A DNA stretch of 64,000 bases from Acanthaster planci (GCF_001949145.1 NW_019091508.1:132636-196635); one strand, 5' to 3'. Numbered from the stretch's first letter, positions 37,701-50,459 are shown. Notes: a model not told the origin generated them from the sequence alone. Program-made: numbers and translations.

Positions 37701-40700
37701 TTCCATAAATATTTGCTGCATGTCGCGGGCAGCATGTCCGCGAATCCGGCTACGCTGCTTACACTGCAATCTGACGTTAGTCATGCCTCAAATCAATCAA
37801 ATACTTATGGGCCTACAGCTTTCCAGGTATTGGACAGTGGGACTCGAAACCACCAAGGACGGTGCACACGAATCTGCGTGTCTGAACCCACAACGCACTG
37901 CAGGTGCGCGATCAGATTATGCTCGCCTGCTCGCTAGTTGCATATTCGAAGCACTTCCCGCATGCCTAGCCGTTCGCGACACGGACCGCCAAGCAATTCG
38001 CATTCATCATGCCACGGACTTCCAGGAACTCATTTCCATCATCGCGGTTGTAATGGCAACGCTGTACGCGAGCTGTGTGTGTGTGCCCCTGTCTGGCTAT
38101 AGCAGTGAGAACCATATCAATTAATTATCGTCACAACAGATTTACTTTACCAAGTACCTGAGGAATACTCTTCAAATCAAAGCCATATGACCAACATAAT
38201 AACACGCCTTGAATGAGGAGAGTAGAATTGAGCCAGACTTACATATGTCTCTGAACAACCTTGACTTTAGAGGAGACAATTTGTACATTTTAGACATGTT
38301 ATCTTCTTGATTAATTTGCGACAAGGATATTGCCTATTTTCTACCTTTCCATTTTCTTGTTCACAAGTGCTCCATTGTTTTGTTATCGGGTACAAACCTC
38401 AGTTTCGGTTAATAAGGCAAGTATAATATGCCCTGAAAAATACAGATAATTTATGGCTTATCCAAAATCTGCAAATTCACACTAGTCTTTCCTGTGAGTG
38501 CGGCGGTCTATATAAACACAGGATATCTTTTGGGGCCGTATAGCTTCACAGGAAATACTTCTGATTACAATGTTTTTCTCCGGTTAAGAGGAACTCATAA
38601 AAAAGTTCAAGGGCGAGTGCACAGCGCAAACAGACCCTTAATGTGGCGTTAAAGGAACACGGCCATTATTTAAACGGTGAAACATCTCTTTTGCTCAGTA
38701 GTAGACTCACGCACACAAGTTCATCCCGACCAAAAGATTGCCACGTGTGCACTATTTTACATCAGTGATTTTTTTAATCCAGACAGAATAACCTGACTTT
38801 TCAAATGAATGAGTTGCACCGTGCCTACCAGTTACAGATTAGAAACGTATTACTAAGTGCATTGCTAATGTGTTAACGATTCTGGCGTTTTTTTCCGAGT
38901 GCATTCAAGCACTACTGTATATCTTATATCAAAAATCAAATGAGTCTATATTCTTTACTTTTAAACGGAAATTTAAAAAAGAACAGTGTTCTTTGTGGGC
39001 GAGCATGAAAACTACTGAACTCTAGAGACAGGTCACAACTTGTCCACTGAACCCTGTAAGTTGAAAACCGCAGAGAGTGAGGAGCCATTCTTTGAAGGAC
39101 AGTCCCTCATCTACTTCAAAAAGGCCTACAGGAAGTGTCTCATTGTTTGCGGTGACCCTCCTGGGCCTCGGGAGCTTACAACACATTCATATTGTCGACA
39201 ACGAGCCGCGGCCATTTTCGTCTCAACCTTTATAGCTCGTAAACCCTTTGCTTTTGTGACCAGGCACTAGGCGTCCTTCTTAACAAAAGAAATGAAAGAA
39301 ACGTTACGTAAGGGGCAGATAATGCTACTCCAAAAATGCACAGAGGGCCATTGTGTTTTTCCCAGTAACACAAAAAAAGGAGAAAATTATCCATTGCTCA
39401 TCTATTGGATTTTGAAGCTAATGAGGATACATACATGTACCTTCTCCAGTGGGTGTACAACAAACAGCAATTTTTACAAAATTATTTCACCTTTTTTCTC
39501 TCTGAATCGCGAGGGATGTGAACTGGTACATACCATTGTGACGAAATTCAATCAAAAACGAGGAAAAACAGAATGCCCCGGATCCGACACGTTTACCCTC
39601 AACATTATATCCGTATTACGTAGACATTAGGTGATTTATCAGAAACACCCGAATGCAAATGACGGAAATTAATTTTCAGATATGTCGGGCTTTCCCAGAA
39701 AACTACCCGGCCATTTTCACATATATATTAACCCTTAATTCCACGCCTTCCTAACTAGCGCATGAGTTATTTCAGGCTTAAAACTCGACCTTCAGTCTTT
39801 GCAAACAATGGACTTTGGTCTTTTTTCCCAGCAATATTATGCGCAGAGAGTTTCATTTGAACATCCTGGTGCTTTGTTACTACAATACAAAGTTGTTAGC
39901 TTAACAGGACCCTGCTGTCATTATATTTCGATATAAAGCAAATCGAAACTACTTTGTGAAGTGTCAGTCTGACACGTCTGAAGTAGACGTATATTAACCC
40001 ATGATTAAACCGTACCTTATGTCACTATGGCAGGAGAAACAATAAACTACAAAGATTTAATTGACCAATCTAAGTTCCAAGCGAACCTCCCGTATAACTC
40101 CACACCAAGTACCGAGGAGCCAGAATGCTGATTCAAAATCCACTGTCACTAACCATGGAGGTAGATAACAGTTTGAACTAACCAACTGTTTCAAATAAGC
40201 TGGTCCAGTAAACACTTGGTGCAAGTTTTCGACAGGCGACTTGAAGCTTTGTTGGTATGGTTTCACACTGTAGGTGATCGTGCTCATTTCTAGGAACGGA
40301 AAATAGTGGGTGACTGTTTGCAAGTGAAAGATATTTTTTACTCAGAAAATAAGTTCAGAAATCTTTGTTGACAGACCGATTAAATCCTTGTACAACATGT
40401 AATCAGTCAATTTGAAGACCAAAAAACCCCCTTTTCAGTACAAATTTTGATTAAAACCAACACAGGATCTGTTTGATATGCAAAAGATCATTACGAAATG
40501 TAAGGCACGTTCAATTGACCCTTTGAATTGCGTATGTGGTTGGGAACACACACGTGCAAGTAAACAGGATGTTGGAAGCGGTTAGTTTTTCTCCTTACTA
40601 GCTCCAAAGTTGACCGGTCAGCCCGTCACCCCGTTCAAGCTGCGGTTAACAGCAGACAGCAAGCAGGGGTCACGTAGCCACATGGTGAAGGGGTAAGGCC

Positions 40701-40950
40701 GCAGGGGTGGAGGCAAACACGCAGCGGGCCGTGGACTTGATCCCGACTTTCTTGACTTTCAAGTAGGCCGTTCCACTAATGAATGCACCCATGTTTCCAT
40801 AGTCACAACCCGGGAGCCGCTGTTCCATCAAAGAAATGACGCGTCGGCGCTTAGGGAAGGAACCTTGTCCTGCCACCTGCAACGTTCCTTTAAGATGTGT
40901 TCCTTCGTTTGCGGAAGGAATCTCTACACAGCAAATGTCATAGGGATTCC
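34790..40950. other. Intergenic stretch without supported genes
   Basis: No exon or RNA gene is supported. Notable short items are paired TACATGTA motifs at 36241-36263 and a near-perfect palindrome around TATACATATATGTATA (37656-37680). Open frames of 70 to 135 codons near 36.4, 37.7 and 39.3 kb lack protein-like composition or splice context. Confidence 0.4.
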
Positions 40951-40962
40951 CTGTAAGCATCA

Positions 40963-41709
40963 TCATTGATCGAAGGGGTACTGCTTCAGATATCCCTTCA
41001 GTTTGCCGGGCAAGGGCAGGTCTGCCTGGTGTCGAGGCTCTACATAGCGGTTCAGCGAAACTCGACACAGATGCTGCAAGCTGGGCACTTGCGACCGTAA
41101 AGGCTTAATGATCTGAGCGGCAATGGCTCTCCGTCCGGACGGCTCTCGCCAGACCAGCTGACCGGCGGTGTTGTTTTTCTGGTTGCCGTCCTCTATGCTC
41201 TTCTGGAGCTGTTCCTTTTCGTCTTTTTGGCCCATCCTGGGCATGTAGTAGTGTAAGAGTTTGACGACACAGTCGAAGCTGGGTGCGCACCTTCGGAGCT
41301 CCTCCTCCGAATCCAGCGTGAACTTGCCATACTCGTACTCGATCCGCACGCTGGTGGTACCCATCGGTGTCTTGACGCTGAGCGAGTACAGGTAATTCGG
41401 TTTGGAGCTGTCCCTCACAAGGAAAGTTCCGACGTCGCAGTGTTTAAGTTTTCGTTTGGCTTCGACGAAGGTCATGGCGCCGTGGTACCAACCCGACGTG
41501 TGCAAGGTGTTTACGGCTAGTCGTAGACGCTCTAGATCGTCTGCTGTACTTCTTGGGGTCCTGGTCGTGCCACTACACGTGGAGACCAGAGAGTTCTGGT
41601 AGTGATGGTGAGACATAGTGCCGGGCGGCATCGGGGCCCGTGCGGCGCACCCTGGCTTGTCACACAGTACTCTATTGACACAGACCGGCGACCGAATCCC
41701 CCCGCACAT
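40963..41709 (-). CDS. SOCS2: Suppressor of cytokine signalling, SOCS2/CISH type
   Basis: An intact single-exon frame of 248 codons runs from ATG at 41709 to the stop at 40963. A short variable N-terminus precedes an SH2 domain (about residues 74-155) starting SGWYHGAMT. It carries GTFLVRDSS, in which Arg99 is the invariant phosphotyrosine-binding Arg of the FLVR motif. A Lys/Glu-rich linker follows, then a C-terminal SOCS box (about 208-246): SLQHLCR is the Elongin B/C-binding BC box and LPLP lies in the Cullin-5 box. It ends YLKQYPF, as in CISH/SOCS2. No kinase-inhibitory region like that of SOCS1/3 is seen. Family knowledge: binds phosphorylated receptors and recruits a Cul5 ubiquitin ligase to dampen JAK-STAT signalling. 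The frame is open back to a TTG at 41787 but contains no earlier ATG. Later Mets (41631, 41616) are alternative starts. The gene could be the shared CISH/SOCS2 orthologue rather than SOCS2 proper. Confidence 0.93.
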   Translation of the reverse strand: MCGGIRSPVCVNRVLCDKPGCAARAPMPPGTMSHHHYQNSLVSTCSGTTRTPRSTADDLERLRLAVNTLHTSGWYHGAMTFVEAKRKLKHCDVGTFLVRDSSKPNYLYSLSVKTPMGTTSVRIEYEYGKFTLDSEEELRRCAPSFDCVVKLLHYYMPRMGQKDEKEQLQKSIEDGNQKNNTAGQLVWREPSGRRAIAAQIIKPLRSQVPSLQHLCRVSLNRYVEPRHQADLPLPGKLKGYLKQYPFDQ

Positions 41710-41897
41710 CAACGTCGAGAAAACGATCAGCGGAACCAGAGAAATCTCAAGCAATATTCTCTCTTCGACTCGCCTCGGAGAAGGCAACTGACGATATGAG
41801 CCCTACTGGAGAGCTCTCCACTGCTCCTGAATGATCAGGCCTCCCTTACGTGTGTGCGCACAGACCTATTACAGCGCCCCGCACCGCAAGCCGTGAT

Positions 41898-41906
41898 TTC
41901 CAAGAA
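41898..41906. promoter_or_regulatory. STAT-binding (GAS) site upstream of the SOCS gene
   Basis: TTCCAAGAA fits TTCNNNGAA, the STAT homodimer site, 189 bases upstream of the SOCS ATG. SOCS/CISH genes are classically induced by STATs through such sites (established), so negative-feedback control is a reasonable inference. Confidence 0.5.
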
Positions 41907-42116
41907 TTCGAAGGTCTTAGAATTTCCTCCTCAGATAATGAGCTCAGCGTCAACGGTTCGCAAGCACCACGCCACACGGAGCAAGCCAGCTGCAAGTCAG
42001 CCACACACTTTCACACTCCACAACACAGACGTGAACTCGTACACAGCATGAATATCACACAAGTTGTCAGTGTCCTGATGTTCGTACTACTGCAGCTTCA
42101 GAAAATTCCGTTTTCA

Positions 42117-42122
42117 TTTATA
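42117..42122 (-). promoter_or_regulatory. Possible TATA box for the SOCS gene
   Basis: On the minus strand the sequence reads GGATATAAATG, containing TATAAA about 410 bases upstream of the ATG and upstream of the STAT site. A start near 42090 would give a 5' leader of about 380 bases. Tentative. Confidence 0.25.
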
Positions 42123-42124
42123 TC

Positions 42125-45120
42125 CAATTGCATTCCGAATCGTGAGCAATACATGTAATACCACTTCCCTTTTCGCAGTACCAGCGCTAACTCACCCGAC
42201 CTTGTGGTGAACTACCCTTTGTCCACGTACGTACATGTACGTTCAACTACTACCTTCGTAACGAGTAAACCATTCATATTTTTCCAGGCACTACCGATTA
42301 GTCATTACCATAAATCCATACTAAAATTACATTGCAACCTTACATGCGCGGCACATGCAGCGTGACCGTGGGTTCTTTCCCAAACCATTTTAGCGCGGGG
42401 GGATTCAACTGCAGGTGGGGATATGTGAGCAGTCAGTTAACATTAAGCCCTTACTTTTTTGGAGATCTGTCATTTTTTTTGCCTATTATATGTTATGGGC
42501 TTGTTCATTGTGTCTTTTCTTCCTCAAACTTAGGAGTATTTTATCAATGTTTTGCGTTCATAATTTAGGTGTTACCCACTGCTTTTGACAATGGACTAGT
42601 CCACAGTCACCGCTCGTACTTACACACGCTAACTGCAGCGCAGGCGTGCTTGCATTGTTCCTGCCTCTCAACTGTATCTTGCAAATCCGCAATTCGCTGA
42701 AAGCCGGTCGCCGTTGCGATACGTTCAATCATCAATAGACTGGCTTCAGTCCGCCAGTCCAGCGCTGAGTAGGCCTCTATCATACCTTGTAAATTCTGCC
42801 CATTAATGGCTAATCCTCTGACTGAGATCAAGTTTCGAAATGGTTTGGCGTATCTAATGCATGCAAGGCTTGTCGTACCAATTATGTGATTTACCAATGT
42901 GATTGTAAAATGATAACCCTTTTCAGTGAACGACGAAATTTTTAACGACGAAACATGTGAGTGTTCTGTAGAATGTCAAGTACTTGAAGCACAGCGAGAC
43001 GGGAACGTTGATCACGGGTCCGGTATGGAGAGAAAAAGGACTGCTTTCCTACTAAACGAAAAAATTAACCCACTCTCTGAGATTTTTTCCATTCCATTTG
43101 GAAATCCGTTTTATTTGGATTTACAATGATTGTTTCCCAGTGAAGTTTTGATTTATAACCGCTCTGGGTGGGGGGATATAATTTTTTCTATCAGCCAAAG
43201 AACTCTTTTTTGAAAGTGTTTTCCTTTTGAGAAAACCACTCCAGGTTCAGGTTTGTTTGATTTGTGGTTTGAGGAAAAATTAAGTGGAAAAAGTAGCTTT
43301 TGTATCCCTACCCTTTCCCCCATTCACTATAACCTCATCATTTTCTGAATAAGTCTACTTAGTGAATTCGAGTTACATGTATCACGCCTTTGCTCAGTAC
43401 CCCAATAGGCGTAAATCCCACAGGGATGGGTCATTTGATCACCCTCCCCCTCTGTTGTGAAACAAAGATCGTACACTGACAGTGCTTCGAACTTTCCAGA
43501 AGCCAAAATGAAGAACGACACATGTATCGTTCTGATGTAGGTTTAACGCACTTAGACTGCCGATGTCATAATTTAAGAGCGTCAGAGGTGTTGCAGGGGG
43601 AGGGGCTGGGGCGCTTGCCGCCCCCCGGAAAAAATAGGGGAAAAGGACAAAAGGGGAAATTGCGAAAGAAACTGGTAAAACTATAAAATGGTACAAAAAT
43701 AACCATTTCTTTTGGGAAAAAAACCTCAAAAGCTAACCCAAGCCGTCATTGATTATCATTTTTAGCCCGTGGGTGCTTAATTCCCCCCCCCCTTGGAAAA
43801 AGGTAGTGTGCCTCCCCCCGGACAAACTCCAGTGACACCCATAAACAGTGCCCCGGTTTAATGGGGTTTCCAGCTAACATGATTCCTCCCCCCTGTAATT
43901 TTGTAATTTTAGGACTTTTGGCCATCCCGCATCCCACAAGATTTTTGATCTGATATACCCACCATCCACACCCGCCGACACGGACTTAGGCCTACACCAC
44001 TCCTGCTTCTCAAAAGTGACTGTACCAGACACATTTTTGTCAATACCATTTGAGTGTACGCTTACAGTTTTACTTGAATTGATTTCAATTGCACAATAAT
44101 TATTTGCTTCGTGGTCATGCAAAGGTGTCTTCGCTCGAGGCGGGAGATTGGGGAAGTACGTGATGTACTTAGATTAGTACCGAAATGGCAGAGTTGCATT
44201 TCTATGAACAGGAGAGTTGCAGTTAACTTTTATGTAAATCGGTATCATGTAACTACATTAAAAGAAAAATCTCGAAAAGCGGGATTTTACCAATCTACTC
44301 GAATTTCCCAGAAGTGTGTGTAGGCTGTATCTGACGCAGATCTGGCACCATGCATGCAGTACTAGGCTAAAATACACGAAATCTCATTGGTGGTAATACT
44401 TGCAGAATACTCTTGCTTAGTGTGATCATGACAGTAAAGAACCTGCGCATTACAATTTTAATGCAGTTTTTGTAAGATGTTTTTAAAGTCCCATTCCATC
44501 TGATTTTCAATTTTATTACATAGACATATCAACGAGCATAGTTGATGCGGAAACCTTAGTGTTGCAGCTGTTTCTACACTGAAATTTGCTAGCATGTTTT
44601 TGCTTGTCGTAAGCCTTGTGTTAACATTGGCGATTCATTGCTGTTTGAGTTCAAGACAATAGACCAATGAGTAAAGTTTTCTCACAAATGTTTCCGATGA
44701 GCAAATTTTGGGATTCGCAATTTGCACAATCTACTAATGATTAGTGTCTTGCTGTAGTGACACCAGAGCAACAGCGCCTTAAGTTGTCGGGAAGTTAGAT
44801 TTACGAGAAGACGAAAGTTGGAGAAATTCTGCTCCAAAGAGAAATTTACAACTATGTTAATCATAGAAACAGAACGTTGTCCGGTTGAAGGAGCATTTCT
44901 TGTAGAAACCGTGGTCGCCCGTTCTCACCTGCTGGTTGTGTGGTACTGATATTTACGCGAAGCTTTAGACAGAACTTGGGCAAATCCTGCCGACACCTGT
45001 AAACTGACCTTACTCGCAAGTCGGCCATATTGAATCGAAAGCGAAGTTAACTTATCTATTTGGGGAAGCTAAGAATAAATATGAAAGTAACCTTTAAAAA
45101 TCCATCACAGATTAAGTTCA
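42125..45120. other. Intergenic stretch without supported genes
   Basis: No exon or RNA gene is supported. Around 43590-43900 the DNA carries several C/G homopolymer runs (CCCCCC, GGGG) and degenerate repeat-like text, probably old interspersed repeats. Confidence 0.4.
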
Positions 45121-45131
45121 TTTATGATCAC

Positions 45132-45171
45132 GAATATGTGATTTGTGAATATGTGATCATGAATATGTGAT
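45132..45171 (+). repeat. Short tandem repeat of GAATATGTGAT
   Basis: Three exact copies of the 11-mer GAATATGTGAT start at 45132, 45147 and 45161, separated by 3 to 4 bases, in AT-rich non-coding DNA. Confidence 0.85.
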
Positions 45172-46490
45172 TTATTATATCTGAATGTTTTAAGCAACAT
45201 TTTAAAAAATGAAAGCCTTGAACCCCAAATATTATGGCAACACCCATTTCACAGATTTACAGATTTCATTGAATAAGATAGATTCGTGGAACATAATAAA
45301 AATGATTTCCTTGTGAATATTGTATAAGGTCTATTTGGATTTCCAAACTTTACGTTAAAATTTTCCCAATATGGGAATAGCACATTCTGTGAATTATTAT
45401 TCCATTCGGTACCTCGTGGTACTAGTCACCGATCTGTTTTTACAAGTTTACTTACCAAGTGCCAAGCTTTCCCCGGCGAACCCAAACCTTCTATCACACT
45501 CCAAAGACAAAACTGTGTGGTACATGTAAAGTTTGTCACATACTCAGGGTTTGTATTGAAAATACGTGTACCTCGAAATTACCTTCTTCGTATTACTTGG
45601 GATTGATTAATCCACTAAACGCTTGCTGGGCGAATACGGCATTCAGTGGGGGTACTTTTTCGAATCGAGTGGCTTAAGGGGAGAGTGACCTCCTAGGGGG
45701 AGTTTGTTCCTATAGTTGCCCCCAGCTGAAATGTTATTGAATAATGAATGTATGCTGAACCCCCCCCCCTTAAATTGTGGGCATCCCTGGGTGCCCCTCC
45801 CCACCTGGCGCCAATGAACATGTGTTCCTCATGATGATTGAATTCAAAACAATTCAACCTCCTCGCCATAAAGTTGATTGATCAATATTGTTTAACCTGT
45901 TGGATATAAATCGTTCCATACGGAAACTGCTATTACTGCAGGTCCGGCGGGTGGGGGAAAGAGAGGGATCATCAGAAATGACGTCGTGATGGGCCCAAGT
46001 AGGCTTATTGCAGATCATGATAGAGAGAGTATCGCCAGTGTCAGACTTCGGAACCAAAATGGCTGTTCATTATGTATACGGTGTTTTTAATGCACTTCCC
46101 GGTTTTAGAAAGTTTGCAAACTACACGCTTTTTTCTATAGCCTCGTGGAATTGATTTTACGTCCTGTTGTTATCATATTTTATTCCTTCAGTTATATGTT
46201 TGATTTGATTTGAAATTGATTTGTGCTTGACTAGTCTCTGTGTTTTGGTAAGCATTTTTATTTTCACTTCAAATTCTTATTTATATACTTTATATGATTA
46301 ATCTCATTTTAATGTCTAATGTGATTGTGGGTTTTTATGAGTTTGGGGGTTTTTATGAGTTTATGTAACCTTTTCCACAACTCGCGACTGACGTTTAAAC
46401 AAATAAATATAATAATATAAACAGTTAAGTAACGGTTGTCGATGTTCACCATTTTGGTTCCAACAATTGCGACACTCATGTCGCAACTCT
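45172..46490. other. Intergenic stretch without supported genes
   Basis: AT-rich with a C tract near 45757. No exon, RNA or element is supported. Confidence 0.4.
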
Positions 46491-46491
46491 C

Positions 46492-46785
46492 CTATTGTAA
46501 CATGCCTCGCCCCATCTGGTCCAGTTGGAGGCCAGTGTGAGTGTATGGCTCCGTATAGTTATAATCTGAAGGGTTTTTTCTCAGTTTTGCGGTGACTACA
46601 TTGTGAAACCGACAGTGCGTGTTCTCTTCGAAATTGCCATTTGGTCGTGTAATTTTCACGTAACTCTCAGGGAAACCACAGAATGGGTTGTAACGCGAAA
46701 ACCATATATCACTGGTCTTTGCTTTCGACCGTGGTTGTTGACGAGGCTGCTTGAATTCAGGAACATACGCAGTAACGATCATCAT
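46492..46785 (-). CDS. Small hypothetical protein, 97 residues
   Basis: An ATG at 46785 opens a 97-codon frame to TAG at 46492. The composition is unlike the surrounding chance frames: rich in Pro, Tyr, Asn, Arg and aromatic residues with even codon usage, for example DIWFSRYNPFCGFPESYVK mid-protein and SDYNYTEPYTHTG near the C-terminus. There is no signal peptide, membrane segment or known motif. Short Pro/Tyr/Asn-rich proteins of this kind include ciliary microtubule inner proteins, but I see no diagnostic match. It could be a complete single-exon gene, a last exon, or chance. Confidence 0.35.
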   Translation of the reverse strand: MMIVTAYVPEFKQPRQQPRSKAKTSDIWFSRYNPFCGFPESYVKITRPNGNFEENTHCRFHNVVTAKLRKNPSDYNYTEPYTHTGLQLDQMGRGMLQ

Positions 46786-46789
46786 GGAC

Positions 46790-49700
46790 AAATGAATCCT
46801 CAGATCGACAAAACGTTTTCTTGTGACAACGGTCTCAAACGGACCGAATGCCGAACGATTTCCACGAATTTGGTTTTGATTTTGCTCCAGAGAAGCTGCA
46901 AAAAGTGAACATTACAAACATATGTCCCTATAGTTTCTATTCTATTGTTTCCATTTATTTGGAGGGCTTTAGGGGCTGTAAGGGCGGGTATCGCTATATC
47001 CACATCCTTTTTTTTCTAGAAATTCACAATTTGATGCAAGTACACGAGAAATTGCAACCGCGAAATGCGTCGTTTGGCAGAGTTTTCATGGGGGCATGAT
47101 AATAAACTGACTGTAGGGTACTAACACGAAGGAATTCTAAATGCACTGTGTACTCTATCACAAGGTTCAATGTTGTTTCAATGTTCGAACGTATGTATTG
47201 ATTTGCAGAAGTAACCTGTTAGTTGCATCACTAACGCTAGGGCGGGTTTACCAAAGAACTTGATGTGCCCACAGCTATCGGAATAAAATAAATCGTGTCT
47301 TTCTATCCCAACCAGGTGGAAAACCCAGATCTTCCTTGTCATCCGATTGCAAGCCCTTCTGCAGGGCATTGTTGCTACTTTGTCCTTTCATAAAATTAAA
47401 CAGGGTTTATGAGAGATGGCACTTTCATGAAAAATAGAGAGAGAGAAAAAGAAACTAGCCGGAAAGGGGAGGGGTGGGAGAAAGGGAGGGGAAAGAAAGA
47501 GAAATTTGAAATGGCTATCGGTGGAGGTTGGACAAGCCTTGGTATTGTCCCATTTGTTTTAGGCCAAACAAACCATATTCACGTAACACTGAGAAACAAG
47601 TTGCGGTGAGCAGGTGTGTAATTTCTTTTACTCTAATTTTCTTACGCTGAAATATGGCCCCAGTGTGGTGTACAATTTTTCTGTCAACACGTATTTTTCG
47701 AACAGGTCAATGACAATGTCAGATACTGTGCGTGTTAGTCCTGTATGTTAGCACCACACAAAAACTGGCTGAGCAGAATGTCTGGATTTAGAGACGGACG
47801 GTTGTGTGTATAATATAAGACTCCCCTCCCCCCTTCACACGCTGTAATCATTAAAATGGAGTTTCTGCAGACAGGCTGTGGCCGCCGAGACAGTGGGTCA
47901 ATCGTGACATCTCATGGAAATCTGCACCATTTCCAGCACTTCAGATCTATGGTAGGCGATATTTCTCGGTCCCTTCCCACTACGGACCTCGTGACTCAGG
48001 TTTAGTCTTACTATTCCCGAGAGCTCCATTCTCTCATTGGTTCGTCCTCAAGTGTTCATGTTATGACACCCCTCGCACCGACACACGTTCCAGGTAAATC
48101 GTCTGTTTTCAAGCGAGTGATTCATTGAGGCTTGGCCTTCGTGTGTCGCTTTTCTCTGAAACAAATCAACCGAGTAATTTCATTACTTAATCACCATCGC
48201 AATCGGGCAGTCTTACGTTTAATAGCACATCTCTATTGTCGTTCCCGCACAGTACAGGCCTCACAATCATGACAGTTTGACAAATGGCTCTTTACTTTTT
48301 CAAAATTGAAATTGAAGAGGAAAGTGGAATGATGTAGGCAGTATCATTTTTTTTTCATCAGCCAATGACTCTAACACCCACAGACCCTTTTCAAGAAATC
48401 TTAAAACCCGAGTAACGGAAGAGGGTAATGGATGGTGCTGGGGGGGGGGAATGAACTGGTTCATGGGCCTTAACTAGAAAATTTCAATTCCGTAAGGAAG
48501 ACATTGGTTTTGATGACGGGAAGGTTTCGAAACGTTATAAGCTTTGATTCTCCAAAGAGGACGGCACCTCCATGCAACCGATCTCCTGGGTCCGAAACCT
48601 GTCACTGATTGGCATATACTTCACAGTCGCTACCTAAATAAAGAGGCAATAAAAAGAAACCACTCTTTCCCCAATTATAACTTTTACACAACAGGTAACA
48701 AGCTTGTCAGTCGGGCGATCCCACGTGCATTGTTGTAAGTGGAAGAGTTCTAGACATGCAGAACTAGTCTAGAGTAGCTGGTTAATACTGTTCGGCTTTG
48801 GCGTTACCGGATTGAAAACATAATGAAAATAAATTTGAATTAGATGGTGTCGGGAATGGGCGTCGTTAATGATGCAAACCTTTGCGATAATTGTCATGTA
48901 GGCATACTACTTTATCGCCCCCTCCAGCAGCCCACGAATTCGTATTTCAACGCAGATATATCATACGGACGTCTGACACGTTTGCCTTTGTTTTATTTTA
49001 CCTTTCCTATTGTCGGAATTGTATTCGTGTTTGAGAGGTTTACCTTTTAATTTTGATTGCTTCATTTCCAAGTTTTCAAAGAGATTTACTTCCTGAGGGT
49101 CTACTAGCAAAGATGTCGGGAGTCCTGAATATTCGCACTAAAGTCGTACACCCAGTCTCCCCTTTCTTCGAAGATTGATAATGGGGTTTACAAGACATAC
49201 CGGTACGAGATGAACAAACTATATGACTGAATGCCGGAGTATAGTGCGCGTATACCGCCAGTGAGTATTGTTAGTCGTGCTGTCCGTCGGTGGGCGTAAG
49301 TCCTGCGGAATGGAGGGGGGGGGGTAATCCTCCCAGTTTTGGACGGGGTAAGGGTCATAGATCATCGGTTCATTTTTTTTCTGCCGAGCCAAAAAAATTT
49401 AAAAAATTATCACCGCCTTGGAATCAGTTGAAAGACAGGAGTACAATGTAGTAACAATGTAATTCAATATTACATTAGCATCTACGGATGACAGGATTTG
49501 ATTAACTTACTAATATTGGGATGATTTTTTTTAGTTTGGATGACTTTTCAACAATTACAATTATCGCTAATTCAGTTGGTATTGATTTGGGAGGCAACTA
49601 TACATTCAGTTCATAAGACATATATTGGGTTCATATTATTAGAGGTTTTATCAGGGAAAACCGAGAAAATGGCCATTAATTACTTAGGCATAATAGGCCA

Positions 49701-49940
49701 ACATTTTCAGTTAACATCATAATGATAGGCCTACACGATGATGACTATAACAAGAGATTTCATTGCATTGGAAAAATGATCAGATCATACGAAACCCAAT
49801 TTTTTTGGTGGGGATGAGACATTAATGACGATGTCTTACGTTTTTCAGCTCCCCCCTCTCCCCGAAACCCTCACCTGTCTTCCCGCGCCCCACCCCCACC
49901 CACCAGCACGGATTTACGCCACTGTGCGTCAGGTTAGCCG
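46790..49940. other. Intergenic stretch
   Basis: It contains a purine-rich run at about 47428-47511 (GA/GGGA-type simple sequence) and G tracts near 48440 and 49315. No supported gene. Confidence 0.4.
47428..47511 (+). repeat. Purine-rich low-complexity tract
   Basis: A run of about 80 bases is almost entirely A/G on the plus strand, with GAGAGAGA, GGGGAGGGG and AAAGAAAGA blocks and few interruptions. A chance open frame crosses it. Confidence 0.75.
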
Positions 49941-49943
49941 GAC

Positions 49944-50451
49944 CTACATGACCTCTGGAGAATGTATATCCCCGAGCGTTTCCCATTCCACTCGGATATC
50001 CATGTATATCTGGTGTTCCAGTGTATTCTTAGCTGGAACTGGTGAGCCGCAGTCAAGGCTGTTGTCGGCTCTTTCCGCCAAGATATTTTCGAGTGCCCTT
50101 GTACTAGTAAGAGGCTTCCTCCCTCCTGAGAATAGCAGCGCGGTGGCCGGATCTGGAAGCATTCAACCGGGCCTACTCCTTGACCTTTGTCCTTCGGTGC
50201 TTTGACTTCCATGAAACTTGGAATCGTGTAGGTTTTATCATCTTCCACGCGACATGCTCGCGATCTTTGCTCTGTCGTTCCGCGCGTGCGTCGATAGCTT
50301 CCTCCCTATCACATTTGTTCTCAATTGCGATTTCTCTTTCGTCAGTGTATGGACACTGTGACACTGTAGAGGATATAGAGGATTTGCATGGCTGCCGTCT
50401 TGTAGGCCAGTACTTTTGTTCTGAAGGAGGAACAAAAGAACTGCTTTGCAA
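49944..50451 (-). pseudogene. Frame-broken coding-like stretch, unidentified
   Basis: Three overlapping minus-strand frames in succession each read protein-like. The first (50451-50173) includes REEAIDARAERQSKDREH. The second holds MEDDKTYTIPSFMEVKAPKD from about 50248. The third (50162-49944, stop at its end) includes RALENILAERADNSLDCG. Local GC and CpG are raised as in exons. The shifts could be mutations in a decayed gene, or short introns: TTCCAG before ATCCGG near 50150 resembles an acceptor. No family is recognised, and chance remains possible. Confidence 0.25.
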
Positions 50452-50459
50452 GCTGGCTA

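Noticed and set aside
41105-41799. Several open frames on both strands over the SOCS gene
   Set aside because: They are shadows of the SOCS coding sequence; only the frame with SH2 and SOCS box is meaningful.
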